From Clarkia xantiana subsp. parviflora (Eukaryota; Streptophyta; Magnoliopsida; Myrtales; Onagraceae): a DNA stretch of 64,000 bases. Every line of letters begins with the position of its first letter. Position 1 is the first letter of the stretch. The stretch spans positions 5,726,839 to 5,790,838 of the forward strand of contig JAPTYO010000015.1 of NCBI GenBank assembly GCA_036873135.1. The letters are read 5' to 3'. Below, in pieces: positions 8,593-18,920 of this stretch. The notes under the pieces were generated by a model. That model saw only the letters and a program-made list of their open reading frames with translations, made no database searches and was not told where the DNA came from. The position numbers were made by a program, and so were the translations under genes.

Positions 8593-11500
8593 TCAAACAT
8601 GATACTTCTTCAAGTGTGCGCCACTGAAGGAATGTTTCAACGTCTTGCCATCAAGGTCTTCTAGCTTGTACGCATTCGGGGCTGGCATCCCTACGATCTT
8701 GTAAGGTCCCTCCCATTTCGGTGATAGCTTGTTGATCCGATCTTGATGAACGAACTCGTTCCTCCGCCAAACAAGTTCTCCAACGAAGAATTGTCGGGAC
8801 TTGACACGCCGATTATAATATTGGGCTGTTGCAAGACGCATCCGAGCCTGAACTTCATCAGCCTTCCACCTTTTCTCCTCGAGCAAGTCTAAGTCTAGAC
8901 GTCTCATTTCCTCGTTCGTTAGAGGCTCATAATACCTCCTGCGATGGGACGCCACCGCTATCTCCACGGGGGCAACTACTTCTGTGGCATAGACAAGGCC
9001 AAACGGAGTCTCCCCTGTCGACTGCTTGGGTGTTGTTCTAACAGCCCACAACACGTTTTCAAGTTCATCCAGCCAATGACCTTGCAAGGCGTAGACTCTC
9101 TTCTTCAAGCCATCCATCACAATCTTGTTGGCTGATTCCACCTGGCCATTGGTCTGAGCATGGTGGACGGAAGCTGTCCGATGCTCAATGTTCAATTCCT
9201 CCAGGTACTCCTTCAACTGAGCCCCATTGAACGGAGGGCCATTATCGCTAATCAACACTTGAGGAACTCCATACCGGGATACGATCTGAGTTTGAAGGAA
9301 CTTGAGGATCTGCTGTCCCGTTGTCTTGGCCAACGCCTTAGCCTCTATCCACTTCGAGAAGTAATCGATGGCCACGAGTAAATACTTGCACTGACCTTTC
9401 GCTTCTGGAAGAGGTCCCACCAAGTCAATGCCCCATTGCGCGAAGGGCCAAGCACTTCTGATGGACATCAAGTCCGCGGCGGGAGCCACGATATTCGGAG
9501 CGTACCTCTGGCATGCATCACAGGATTGGACCATCGCTGTCGCTTCCTTGTTCATCGAAGGCCAATAGTAGCCTAGATTCAACGCCTTCCTCACAATGGA
9601 TCGGGCCCCTTCATGACAGGCCGCGACTCCCTCGTGCAGTTCTCTCAGGATCCGATTCGTATCAGGCTCCGCCACACATTTCAGAAAAGGCTTTACATGC
9701 CCCCTCTTGTATAACTGGTTGTCCACCATCACGTAGTTGCTCGCGATTCGACGCAACCTAACAGCTGCCACTTCATCATCGGGGAGTGTCCCCGCAGTCA
9801 GGTATGTAACCATCGGGGTCATCCAGGTGGGTTTCTCTTCTTCCTCCGATCCTGCTTCAATAGCGCAAACCTCCGATGGATCGATGGTTGAGATAATTAC
9901 TCTCTCCAGAAAGTGCACCTTCCGATTCTCCTCGGGGGCCACTCCCAGAACAAACTTGCTTAAGGCGTCTGCCTCCGCATTTTCTTCCCTCAGGATTGCC
10001 TCGATATCGAAGCTTTTGAAGCTTCCCTTCAAAGTCTGCACCTCGTGCAAATACTTCCTCATTGTCGGGCTCTTGGCTTCATAGTTCCCCTGGACTTGAT
10101 TCACGATCAAGCTGGCATCACACTTCACTTTTAAATGATCGATTCCCGTACCCTTGGCAATTTTAAGGCCCGTGATGAGAGCTTCATACTCCGCTTCATT
10201 GTTGGTGGCCCTGAACGTCAAGGCCAAGGCATATCGCAAGGGCTCGCCTCCACCGGACGGTATCAATACGAATCCTGCCCCCGATCCTTCTATACTTGAT
10301 GAACCATCAGTGTACATCTCCCAAGTGTTCTCCTCATTTGGCTGTTCTGCTATCGGGACCTTCATGGTTGCCCCCTCTACAGGACCCGCTTCTTCTAGAT
10401 CGAGTGTTGTAGACTCAGCTATAAAATCTGCCAATGCCTGGCCCTTAATAGCGGTTCTCGGAGCAAAGTGAATACGGAACTCCGTAAGCTCGATGGCCCA
10501 TTTCACCAATCTCCCCGACGCCTCCGGTCGGTTCAAAAAGTGCTTCAAGGGCTGATTAGTCAACACCGTAACCTCGTGGGCATGGAAGTAAGGCCGTAGC
10601 TTTCGAGCGGCAACAATCAACGCAAAAAGATACTTCTCAATAGCGGGATAATTCATTTCAGATTTGGCAAACGCCTTGCTTACATAATAGACAGGCACTT
10701 GGTTGCCCTTGACAATCTTAATCAAAACAGAACTAACAGCAACTTCAGAAACAGCCAAATAGGGATAAAGCGGCTCGCCTGGAACCGGTTTCGCCAACGG
10801 CGGGAGGGTAAGGAGGTGCTGCTTGAGTGCCTGGAATGCCTCCTCGCACTTGTCGGACCATTCAAACTTCTTGTGGGCCCTTAGCACATCAAAAAATGGC
10901 ATGGCTCTGTCACTCGCCTTGGATAGGAATCGATTCATCGCGGCCAACCGGCCATTCAACACTTGAACCTCCCAATGGGTCTTCGGAGACTGCATCTCCT
11001 CGATTGCTCTCAGATTCTCGGGATTCACCTCGATTCCTCTTTGGCTCACCATGAACCCTAGGAATTTACCCGAGTTCACCCCGAAAGCACATTTGTCTGG
11101 GTTCAACCGAACCTGATGAAACTTCATCCGCTTAAACGCCGCCGCCAAGTTTTGGACATGATCCCCTGCTTGTCGGGACTTCACCAGCATGTCATCCACG
11201 TACGCCTCCATAGTCTTTCCCAGCATGTCCCCGAACAACTTGTTCACCATCCTCTGGTAAGTTGCTCCAGCATTGATCAATCCGAAGGGCATTACGTCGT
11301 AGTGATAGACGTCACTATCGGCATAGAAGGCCGTATGGGGGGCATCCTCCTTTGCCATCTTGATCTGGTTGTAACCAGAATAGGCATCCATGAAGCTTAG
11401 CAGCTCGTGTCCCGATGTGGCATCCACCAACTGGTCAATCCTCGGGAGCGGATAGCAATCCTTCGGGCAGGCCTTGTTCAAGTCGCGGAAATCGACACAC

Positions 11501-13683
11501 ATCCGCCACTTCCCATTACTCTTTCGCACCAAGACTGGGTTAGCGACCCAAGTCTGGAATCGGAGCTCCTTGATGAATCCAGCGTCGAGTAGTCTTCCCA
11601 CCTCCTGCTGGATCGCGATCCTCATATCCGCGCCCATCGGACGCCTCCTCTGCGCGATAGGCTTGATTGCGGGATCAATCTTCAGTTCGTGTACAATTAC
11701 GTCGGGGCTGATTCCTGGCATATCACTTGGGGACCAGGCAAACAGCTCTTTGAACTCCTTCAGGAGCTCGATCAACTCTCGGGCTCTTTCCTTCGACAAA
11801 GCAGACCCGATCTTTACCTTCCTTCGAGGTTCATCAATCTCAACCTCCTTCAGATCCTCCATGGTGGCAGGACGCCCAAACTCCTCTCGAGGATCGGCAT
11901 CAGTCTGCAGGACAGCCATGGCTTCCCTTCTTCTCCTTCTGGTGGCATTAACATAACACCTTCGTGACGCCACCTGGTCACCCTTGACCTCTCCGACCCC
12001 ATTGTCAGTCGGGAACTTCATCTTCTGGTGGACGGTTGAAGCAACTGCCATGAGAGGATTGATGGTGGTCCTCCCGATAATAGCATTATACGTCCCCGCG
12101 GATTCTACCACGACGAAATCTACGTTCCGCCGTTCCATCTTCCAGCCACTACCGAACTCCACCGGTAAGGTAATCATCCCCAACGGATAGGAAGTAGAGC
12201 CTGAGAATCCTACCATCGGGAAGTTCACCTGTGTCAAGTCCTTCTTCGTCTTTCCCATGGCTTCTAGGGCGTCCATGAAAAGAATGTCGGAGGAGCTCCC
12301 TCCGTCTATCAGGATCCGCTTCATCTCGAATCCGTCCACGTCCAAGGTCACGACCAAGGCATCATCATGGGGGCTATCCACGCCTATCAAATCCTCCGCT
12401 GAGAAAGAAATCACCATTTCTTCCTTTACAGTCCACGACTGGGACCTTTTGCCTAGCACCACAGCAGCAGAGATGTGGGAAGCATAATTCTCCCGAGAAG
12501 CGGAGGTGTCACCTCCTGCTGCCATTGCTCCGTGAATGACGTTAATGGTCCCCCGCCTCTCCTTACGGGCACCAGAACCGGAGGCTTCCGGCTCAACCTT
12601 CTTCTTCTTCGGAGATCGGTCACGAGACTTGGAACGAGACTGCGACCGAGTTTTGGAACGGGATCGGCACCGTCCCCTTCCGACGAACTCCTTCAGCTTC
12701 CCCTTCTGGATCAGCTTCTCTATCTCCTTCTTCAGCTCCCGACAGTTATCTGTGTCGTGACCATTGGCTCGATGGTACCGACAGTAACGATCAGAGCGGC
12801 CTCCCAAGAACTCACCTTCTTTCTTCGGGGGGTATCTGGCGAGACCCTGCCGATCCATCACAGCTAGCACGGAGGTCATCGAGCTGTTGATGGGAACAGT
12901 GCGACCCTCGCGGTTATCCTTCCTCGGAGGACGCTTGTCCTCCCTTCTCTCGGGGCGACCACGACTCCTATTTCCCTCCGATTTATCGCTCCCTTTGCGA
13001 TCGTCCGACAGCTTGGACGATGTCTTTCCTCTTCCCGACTTCGGAGGATCAAGCTCTCCGGCAGCAATCTTCGACTCCTGCACGTCGATTTGCTGCTTCA
13101 CCCTCGCTTGTAAACCCTCCATGCTCCACACAGCCTTCACGGCTACAGTGTGCATCAGATCGGAGCCATACGGAGCAGTCAGGTTTCGAAGGAATGTGCG
13201 GATAGTCTCTCCCTCCGATATTTCCTCATCGATCTCCGCAACACTAGCAGTGAACCGTTGGTAGTAGTATGCCAACGATTCATCGGATCTTTGTACCACC
13301 TGTGTCAAAGATCTCACGCTCTTCAGGAGTCGCCTACGACCTTGATATTGCTTGATGAAGCGATCGTGCATATCAGCCCAGCACGTAATACTCCCAGGCG
13401 GTAGGCTAAAAAACCAAGTCATGGCCCTTTCTCCCAGGGTGATCGGGAACAACGAACATAAGAGGTCATCATTCGAGGTTCGGCCCATGCAGGCCTGGAC
13501 ATGCCTCTGAACATGGCGGACCGGGTCTCCTTCACCATCGTACTCCTTGATAGTCGGGATGCCTAGCCCTGGCGGAGCGACTGTATCTAGCAGCCGTGGA
13601 ACGAAAGGGTGAGTGGATCGGTCCCTTAGCTCCGATGTCATTTGCTTCTGGTCGCCCATGCAGATGTTGACAATTTTCACCAC
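8593..13683 (-). CDS. Gy2 gag(part)-pol polyprotein, 1696-codon open frame
   Basis: Domains in order: gag core about residues 75-170; Cys/His motif CRYHRANGHDTDNC at 301-314; SR-rich basic tract 340-362; aspartic protease ILIDGGSSSDILF with D460; reverse transcriptase about 685-870 with YVDD at 828-831; a first RNase H (about 975-1090) in which usual acidic positions look replaced (YLAVSEVAVSSVL); then a second, archaeal-type RNase H at 1124-1245 with candidate catalytic D1126, E1163, D1189 and D1239; integrase with HHCC zinc site (H1350, H1357, C1388, C1391), catalytic D1420, D1480 and E1516, and a C-terminal GPY motif near 1659. Dual RNase H places it in the Tat lineage. No stop or frameshift interrupts it. 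The first ATG here is internal: the ancestral frame continues upstream, where CAG has become TAG at 13684-13686. It would make the enzymes for reverse transcription and integration. Expression from this copy is doubtful because gag is broken upstream. Confidence 0.95.
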   Translation of the reverse strand: MVKIVNICMGDQKQMTSELRDRSTHPFVPRLLDTVAPPGLGIPTIKEYDGEGDPVRHVQRHVQACMGRTSNDDLLCSLFPITLGERAMTWFFSLPPGSITCWADMHDRFIKQYQGRRRLLKSVRSLTQVVQRSDESLAYYYQRFTASVAEIDEEISEGETIRTFLRNLTAPYGSDLMHTVAVKAVWSMEGLQARVKQQIDVQESKIAAGELDPPKSGRGKTSSKLSDDRKGSDKSEGNRSRGRPERREDKRPPRKDNREGRTVPINSSMTSVLAVMDRQGLARYPPKKEGEFLGGRSDRYCRYHRANGHDTDNCRELKKEIEKLIQKGKLKEFVGRGRCRSRSKTRSQSRSKSRDRSPKKKKVEPEASGSGARKERRGTINVIHGAMAAGGDTSASRENYASHISAAVVLGKRSQSWTVKEEMVISFSAEDLIGVDSPHDDALVVTLDVDGFEMKRILIDGGSSSDILFMDALEAMGKTKKDLTQVNFPMVGFSGSTSYPLGMITLPVEFGSGWKMERRNVDFVVVESAGTYNAIIGRTTINPLMAVASTVHQKMKFPTDNGVGEVKGDQVASRRCYVNATRRRRREAMAVLQTDADPREEFGRPATMEDLKEVEIDEPRRKVKIGSALSKERARELIELLKEFKELFAWSPSDMPGISPDVIVHELKIDPAIKPIAQRRRPMGADMRIAIQQEVGRLLDAGFIKELRFQTWVANPVLVRKSNGKWRMCVDFRDLNKACPKDCYPLPRIDQLVDATSGHELLSFMDAYSGYNQIKMAKEDAPHTAFYADSDVYHYDVMPFGLINAGATYQRMVNKLFGDMLGKTMEAYVDDMLVKSRQAGDHVQNLAAAFKRMKFHQVRLNPDKCAFGVNSGKFLGFMVSQRGIEVNPENLRAIEEMQSPKTHWEVQVLNGRLAAMNRFLSKASDRAMPFFDVLRAHKKFEWSDKCEEAFQALKQHLLTLPPLAKPVPGEPLYPYLAVSEVAVSSVLIKIVKGNQVPVYYVSKAFAKSEMNYPAIEKYLFALIVAARKLRPYFHAHEVTVLTNQPLKHFLNRPEASGRLVKWAIELTEFRIHFAPRTAIKGQALADFIAESTTLDLEEAGPVEGATMKVPIAEQPNEENTWEMYTDGSSSIEGSGAGFVLIPSGGGEPLRYALALTFRATNNEAEYEALITGLKIAKGTGIDHLKVKCDASLIVNQVQGNYEAKSPTMRKYLHEVQTLKGSFKSFDIEAILREENAEADALSKFVLGVAPEENRKVHFLERVIISTIDPSEVCAIEAGSEEEEKPTWMTPMVTYLTAGTLPDDEVAAVRLRRIASNYVMVDNQLYKRGHVKPFLKCVAEPDTNRILRELHEGVAACHEGARSIVRKALNLGYYWPSMNKEATAMVQSCDACQRYAPNIVAPAADLMSIRSAWPFAQWGIDLVGPLPEAKGQCKYLLVAIDYFSKWIEAKALAKTTGQQILKFLQTQIVSRYGVPQVLISDNGPPFNGAQLKEYLEELNIEHRTASVHHAQTNGQVESANKIVMDGLKKRVYALQGHWLDELENVLWAVRTTPKQSTGETPFGLVYATEVVAPVEIAVASHRRRYYEPLTNEEMRRLDLDLLEEKRWKADEVQARMRLATAQYYNRRVKSRQFFVGELVWRRNEFVHQDRINKLSPKWEGPYKIVGMPAPNAYKLEDLDGKTLKHSFSGAHLKKYHV

Positions 13684-14229
13684 CTAATCGAGGGTGATGG
13701 GGCCATTCAGGGGAATGGTCCTATGTTGCACTGGTCCGGGACCATCCACCACGAATTTCTCCGAGTGCGCGGGCTCCTTGCCCTTTTACCTGGGCTGAAC
13801 CTCCTGTTCTTCTAGAACCACCCTTGGAGGAGGTGGAGGTAACTCTTCTCGCGGAGGCAACTCCTCTGCCCTCCTGGTAGCCTCTCTCTTGTCCAACCGA
13901 GCCTCCATGGCAGCCAAGAACATAGGCATAGCATATGCTACTGCCTTGGCCAGCTCCGAGTTTGAGGAAGAACCTACCTCCCTCCGCGGGATTTCTTCTC
14001 TGTGCCACACTGGGTTAGGGGGAGCATCTACCTCCCTTCGCGGGATATCTTGCCTGTTCACCTTTGTGTCTCGGACTGAGACCTATTAAGCATCACCATG
14101 CCCCCCTGTTTGAGAAGCAGCGGGGTGTTCACCTTGTTCAGCAGCATATTCCGGTAACGTGGAATTCACAGTCCCAGTAGGGCGAGAACTGCCGGCCTGA
14201 ACTTGCTTCTTCTTGCCACCACCGGCCAT
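13684..14229 (-). pseudogene. Gy2 gag N-terminal part, disabled
   Basis: The gag start is ATG at 14229 (MAGGGKKKQVQAG), as in Gy5 at 45989. Compared with the open Gy5 frame, Gy2 has in-frame stops at two adjacent codons near 14088, a TAA near 13788 and a TAG at 13684-13686. Between them the translation matches Gy5 (ELAKAVAYAMPMFLAAMEA, EELPPREELPPPPPR). The damage is confined to this proline/glutamate-rich N-terminal third, while the following 1696 codons are open. Confidence 0.88.
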
Positions 14230-14265
14230 TAATCTGGTAGAAACTATTTTGGCTTTTCGCTCAGA

Positions 14266-15022
14266 TTCCCACAGACGGCGCCAATGTTGGATCACGGGCG
14301 AAGCTCCGTTACATTCTTGACGGAAAGACTTGAACTCCTGGGCTCCGCGTAATCCTGCAAAAGGGGATGACCTGGGTGGTGACCCAGAATCCCTCTCCGA
14401 TGCCTAAATGAGTATATGATCAATGGGGTGGTAAGCAGTAGTCTAAGTTCGTATTAGAGAATGTGTTTTCTGAGGTAACTTCCCCCTTTATATAGGAGGG
14501 GAAGTTACTCAGCTACCTGTAACCGCGCCTGGCAGTTTTACCCTTGTTCCGCATATCTCGTTCGGGATTCCGTATATCTCGCCCCGCGCTCCGCGTATCT
14601 CGCCCATACTCCGTGTATCTCGGGCACGCCCTGCGTATCTCGGGGGAGGTTATCTATATCTTAACCGTCTCCCCACTACTCTATCTAGTAGGCGGGTTTC
14701 TAGGTCTTATCCTCTGACCACAAGTCCCAACTCCTGTCGGAGACTCCAGAGTTATCTCATTCTAGGCGACCACCCAGGACCCCTTGTCTCACGAGACAGG
14801 TCCAGCCTCATCGGGGCTTTATCATCGGAGCCTTTACAAAGGCATGTCGGGGCCTACTCAGAGGCTTCTTGTCGGGAGCATTCAACTCCTATATCGGGAC
14901 CGCTAAAGTCGGGACCCTTCATACTGGGCTTCTGGGCCTCTCAGGCCTTTCACGAGGACCACTGGACTTACTCGCCGTCCATTGACTGTTAACGGGGCTA
15001 AGGATTACATCGGAACCCATCA
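14266..15022 (-). repeat. Gy2 5' LTR (right) with primer binding site
   Basis: The LTR proper is 14285-15022. The primer binding site lies at 14284-14266 and reads TTGGCGCCGTCTGTGGGAA on minus. Its TGGCGCCGT core fits the 3' end of plant tRNA-Asp, while the rest diverges; this is common in Tat-type elements. A TATA box is on minus near 14494-14487. The right target duplication CATGG follows at 15023-15027. Confidence 0.9.
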
Positions 15023-15587
15023 CATGGAAGTAGAATTATGTATGCAAGCATGAGTTCCTCGGAACATTAGACGCATGACGCGTAAGCATGTGTGTGGTTT
15101 GTATGATGAATGTTACTTGTGTATGATAATTTACATGGAAGTAGAATTATGTATGCAAGCATGAGTTCCTCGGAACATTAGACACATGACGCATAAGCAT
15201 TTGTGTGGTTTTTATGATGAATGTTACTTGCGTATGATAATTTACATGGAAAGTAGAATTGTATATGCATGAAGTAAATTCATCGGAAATTTTTCAAAAC
15301 AAAAGGGCCTTGGGAAAGCCAAGATCGGGTATGCTTGTTTTAAATTCCCGTTCCGATAATTTGCGATTAAAAACGTTTTAAAAAGACTGATCTATTGGAT
15401 TGAAGACAACAATAATGTGAACTCTTTCACAACCCCCTTCCATTGGTTTACTGATGGTCGGTTGGTTTAGATGACTGAGGAATCATTATTCGTCGTATTC
15501 CATCTTAATAGATATCTGATGTATGCAATTCTTTCTTAAAATGTAATTGTCTCACTGGTTTTGCATAATCATCAATGTGTTAGTATC
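15023..15587 (+). other. Co1 leader with 111-bp tandem repeat
   Basis: Two units of 111 bp (15023-15133 and 15134-15244), each starting CATGGAAGTAGAATTATG, are followed by a partial third from 15245. The tail (AAAGGGCCTTGGGAAAGCCAAGATCGGG, then GTGAACTCTTTCACAACCCCC) is homologous to the Co2 leader on minus around 55960-56110, which carries a similar two-unit repeat. It is non-coding and ends at the gag ATG at 15588. Confidence 0.8.
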
Positions 15588-16460
15588 ATGGATGCGATTA
15601 GCAATGTTATCTCCCAAATGATCAAGGGAGTGAGATTGAACAGCAACAATTACAAGATTTGGAATAAGCGTGCGAAGATGGTAATTACTGAAATGAAAGG
15701 TTTGGAGCATCCGAATTCGAAACATGCCAGGCCAGAGGGAGACCTCACGGATGATCAGAAGGAATTCCATGATGAATGGCATGCAAAGGATCAGGAAATT
15801 CGTTCCGCATTGTTGTCACTGCTGGAGGATGACATACTCTATGGGTATGATCATTATGAGTCTGCCATGGACCTGTGGGATGGTCTTAAGGCAGGGTTTG
15901 GTGTTTACACCACAACCCAGAAGCAATCGTTAAACATCGCTTTAGACTCATACAAGATGAATCCGAAGCATACAATGAAGGAGCATATTAGACACATGTC
16001 TAACATGCTTGCTGAACTCAATGAGGCAGGGGAAACCCTGACCGAGGAACAAAAGGTCCAGTGTGTGATCCGATCCTTGCCCTACTCTTGGAACAGCATG
16101 AAAAGGCACCTTACCCATGCCACTCAACTAGATAACCTCGAGAAAGTGCGAGTTCACCTCGAGCTGGAAGAGGACCGTCTCAAGGCTGAAAAGCCAAGAG
16201 CGGAAATGCAAATAGCAGCCTCGCATCCAGCTGAGCATAAGGGTAAGCGCAAGAGAAAGGTCAAGGGCCTTCAGATTAAGGCTGACAAGTCTTTGGCTCC
16301 AAAACCTCATAATAAGTTCAAACGCAAGCAATCCGATGGTAAGAAAAGGCAAGCAAAACAAACACGAAAAGAGGAAACTCGAACGTGTTTTAGGTGTGGT
16401 GTGAAAGGACACCATGTTGTTGCCTGTTCCAATCCTCCCAAGGTACGTGCTGAAGAATAA
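15588..16460 (+). CDS. Co1 gag
   Basis: The frame is intact, beginning MDAISNVISQMIKG; an upstream in-frame ATG at 15561 is less likely. It has a copia-type UBN2-like capsid region (NYKIWNKRAKM, LWDGLKAGFGVYTTTQKQ, HIRHMSNMLAEL) followed by a very basic linker and one CCHC zinc knuckle, CFRCGVKGHHVVAC, near the C-terminus. It ends at TAA. Gag would coat the element RNA in virus-like particles in the cytoplasm. It is the only open coding unit left in Co1, although the element around it is badly degraded. It does not resemble the Co2 gag, although LTR, leader and RT of Co1 and Co2 are alike. Confidence 0.88.
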   Translation: MDAISNVISQMIKGVRLNSNNYKIWNKRAKMVITEMKGLEHPNSKHARPEGDLTDDQKEFHDEWHAKDQEIRSALLSLLEDDILYGYDHYESAMDLWDGLKAGFGVYTTTQKQSLNIALDSYKMNPKHTMKEHIRHMSNMLAELNEAGETLTEEQKVQCVIRSLPYSWNSMKRHLTHATQLDNLEKVRVHLELEEDRLKAEKPRAEMQIAASHPAEHKGKRKRKVKGLQIKADKSLAPKPHNKFKRKQSDGKKRQAKQTRKEETRTCFRCGVKGHHVVACSNPPKVRAEE

Positions 16461-17600
16461 TGATAACCTCATAAGTTCTTCTTGGATTCTTCTTACTCGA
16501 GAGTAATTCAATTTACCATCTTTGGATTACAGACCCGAGAAGCAGAACCAGCACAGACCTAAGGAGGATGCCCCGGAAACATAAAGATTAAATGAAAGAC
16601 TTTATTTTTATTTGCTAAAGAACCCTTCCTAGTTTTCAGCTTCAGATACTTGATAATAATGTTCCTTGAAACAAAGGAACCATTTTGTTTTAAGCATGTA
16701 ACAAATGCTTGGACCAAGTATTGATTACCTATCTTTCGATCCTTTGATTGTTGTTTAACGCATTGTTTATAACTCTTTCACAATTATTAGTACTCCATTA
16801 AATGAAATAATCTGTAATGACACTCATGTACGAAACCGATTCGATTAAAATTGGAATAAGTTCAGAAATGAAACGATCTAACCTTAGGGTTAAACCTTGG
16901 TAAGTGGCACCTAATAGCGCAAGTGGACCTCGAAAGACGGAACACATCGTTTCAAAGTACGAATTTAATAATGAAGTTTTTTTATGAATAAATGCTGAAT
17001 TTTCGTTTGCATCCCTTCCAGAATGACTTATTGATAACGTTTTCAACAGTAAGAAGTATGCTTCATAAGCTAACACGACCTTGTAAAAGTATCAACTGAC
17101 GCACAAGGTGAAAACCTAAACTCTCAGTTCGGAGATGGGATAAAAACTCTGAGATAAGTTTGCAAACGAAGAAGGATTAAGTCGGTTAAACGATTTTCCT
17201 TCTATAAGTCTTGAACGATAAGTCAGGCCAGGCATTCATTCCACATCACACACTTCATAAAACAAAGTTTGGAAAACATAATGTTAGAGTCAATCCATCA
17301 TACGTTCCCTAAGGGATGTAAGGAAGATGACTCACGTTTATATAAGACTTTGTTCTAATGAAATTGGTATGACACGCCACCAGTTTAAGGACGAATTTCC
17401 AATGCATGGCTAGTTGAAAACAGATGGAATCTTGTTTGAAGAGATGCAGGATATCACTGAAAATCAGGTCCCACTTAATTCAAGTGGGAGAGATTTGAAC
17501 CGGCAACCTAAGTGAATGACATGGTAAATGATAATGGAAACGTTGTCATAATAAATCTAGTGGGAGGATTAAACCCTCTACCGCACGAAAATCACTGTTG
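16461..17600 (+). other. Co1 interior where protease and integrase should be; nothing recognisable
   Basis: This lies between gag and the linker before RT. I find no DSGA protease motif and no integrase HHCC or DDE signature on either strand. The stretch is AT-rich with scattered stops, so protease and integrase are deleted or eroded beyond recognition, or Co1 was already a non-autonomous copy. Confidence 0.5.
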
Positions 17601-18920
17601 CCGTTGGGACGAATCAAGTTGAACCTGATGATCATGATGCTGAACCGCTGGATGAAAATCCAATAACGCCACAACTTCTATCACTGCCCATAATTTACAG
17701 TGGGGGTGTACTGACTATCTCGGTTCCACATCCTAGTGATCAAGGAATTAATCTCGGAGGTAAAATCTAGAGACCAAGACGTCGTCCGAGGAAAGTTGTA
17801 GGTCAAGGTTCAAGCACTGCTCTTGTTCCCAGTGGGAGTGATGCTTCGAAAAGAAGCATTATTCCGAGTGGGAGTATCTTTCAAACTCAAGATGGGATAA
17901 ACGAGCCTAGATACAGTCGAAGGCATCGAACTTCTCCAGAGAAGTATTCCATCGATAAGGGTGAAAACCTCACTCTAACATCCGTTGATGAACCGGAAAC
18001 GGTTCAACAAGCATTGAAAGGACCTCAAGTGGATAAATGGAGGAAAACAATAGAATGAGAAAGATAGCCTAAATGAAATCTATTATAGTCTTTGTTGATT
18101 TAACTGCTAACCACGGGAGCTTAAGGATGAGATGGATCCTGAAAAGGGTTCATCACTGATGGAAATGTCCGACGGTTTAAAAGCCGACTTGTTGCGAAAG
18201 GATAAACCCATATCCACGGAGTAGACTTTGACGAAACATACTCACTGACTGTGCGTAAAACCATGGTTAGGGCCATTTATGGTCCTGGTTGCAAGTCTCG
18301 AATTCGAGCTACACCGAATAAGTGTTAAGACCATATTCCTCCACGGAAACCTGAAGGAAGAGATCTATATGGAGCAACCGGAGGTTTTCATTACTCTTGG
18401 TAATGAACGTAAAGTTTGTAAACTCCAAAGGTCCATATACGGTCTCAAACAATCGTCTCGGCTATGGTACCGCAAATTCCACGAGGAAATCATAGGAAAC
18501 GGATACGTGAATCTTCACGAGGACCCGTGCGTGTACTATAAGACCTCCGGGTCTAATTATGTCACCTTGAAATTATACGTGGATGACATACTCATTGTCG
18601 CAAACGATGTGAGTTTTGTGAACAAGTTAAAGTCCTGGTTGGCATCTGTATTTGAGATGAAAGACATGGGAGAGGCCACGTTTATCTTAGGTAATAAAAT
18701 TTCTTGAGATAGAGCTACCCGGAAATTATGACTATCTCTAGAAGCCTATATCGACAAATTGTTGAAAAGGTTAAGAATGCAAGATGCCAAACCCGTGAAT
18801 ACGCCAGTGGTATTTGGGTGCGCACTGTCAAAACGTGATGGCCCCTAGAACCTGGCAGAGCGTAAACAGATGAAGGGTGCAGAGTACTTGAGCATGGTCG
18901 GAAGTCTCATGTACGCCATG
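17601..18920 (+). pseudogene. Co1 pol remnant: integrase-RT linker and reverse transcriptase
   Basis: From about 17600 to 18060 come linker-type fragments (STALVPSGS, RRHRTSPEKYS, LTLTSVDEPETVQQAL) that parallel the Co2 linker at 33223-33598. Then comes RT, frameshifted until 18279. The frame 18279-18707 holds HGNLKEEIYMEQPE, SIYGLKQSSRLWYRKF and LYVDDILIVAND, the copia RT core. In-frame TGA near 18706 and 18727 and TAG near 18846 follow. The reading continues to CTCATGTACGCCATG, where Co2 is inserted (target CCATG, 18916-18920). It resumes in the same frame at 57368. Confidence 0.88.

Larger units (their letters stand above)
3599..15022 (-). mobile_element. Gy2: full-length Tat-type Ty3/gypsy element
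   Basis: Gy2 is 11.4 kb, flanked by the 5-bp target duplication CATGG (3594-3598 and 15023-15027). LTRs are at 3599-4337 and 14285-15022, about 18 differences in 738 bp by eye. The polypurine tract next to the left LTR and the primer site next to the right LTR show that the element reads on minus. Order on minus: 5' LTR, primer site, gag start (broken), gag-pol (13683-8593), tandem repeats, accessory ORF on the opposite strand (4952-7628), polypurine tract, 3' LTR. An extra antisense ORF after pol and a second RNase H are known marks of the Tat lineage. Confidence 0.95.

Noticed and set aside
8829..13404. Many plus-strand frames of 60-160 codons
   Set aside because: They are shadows opposite the long Gy2 polyprotein, with no family signature of their own.
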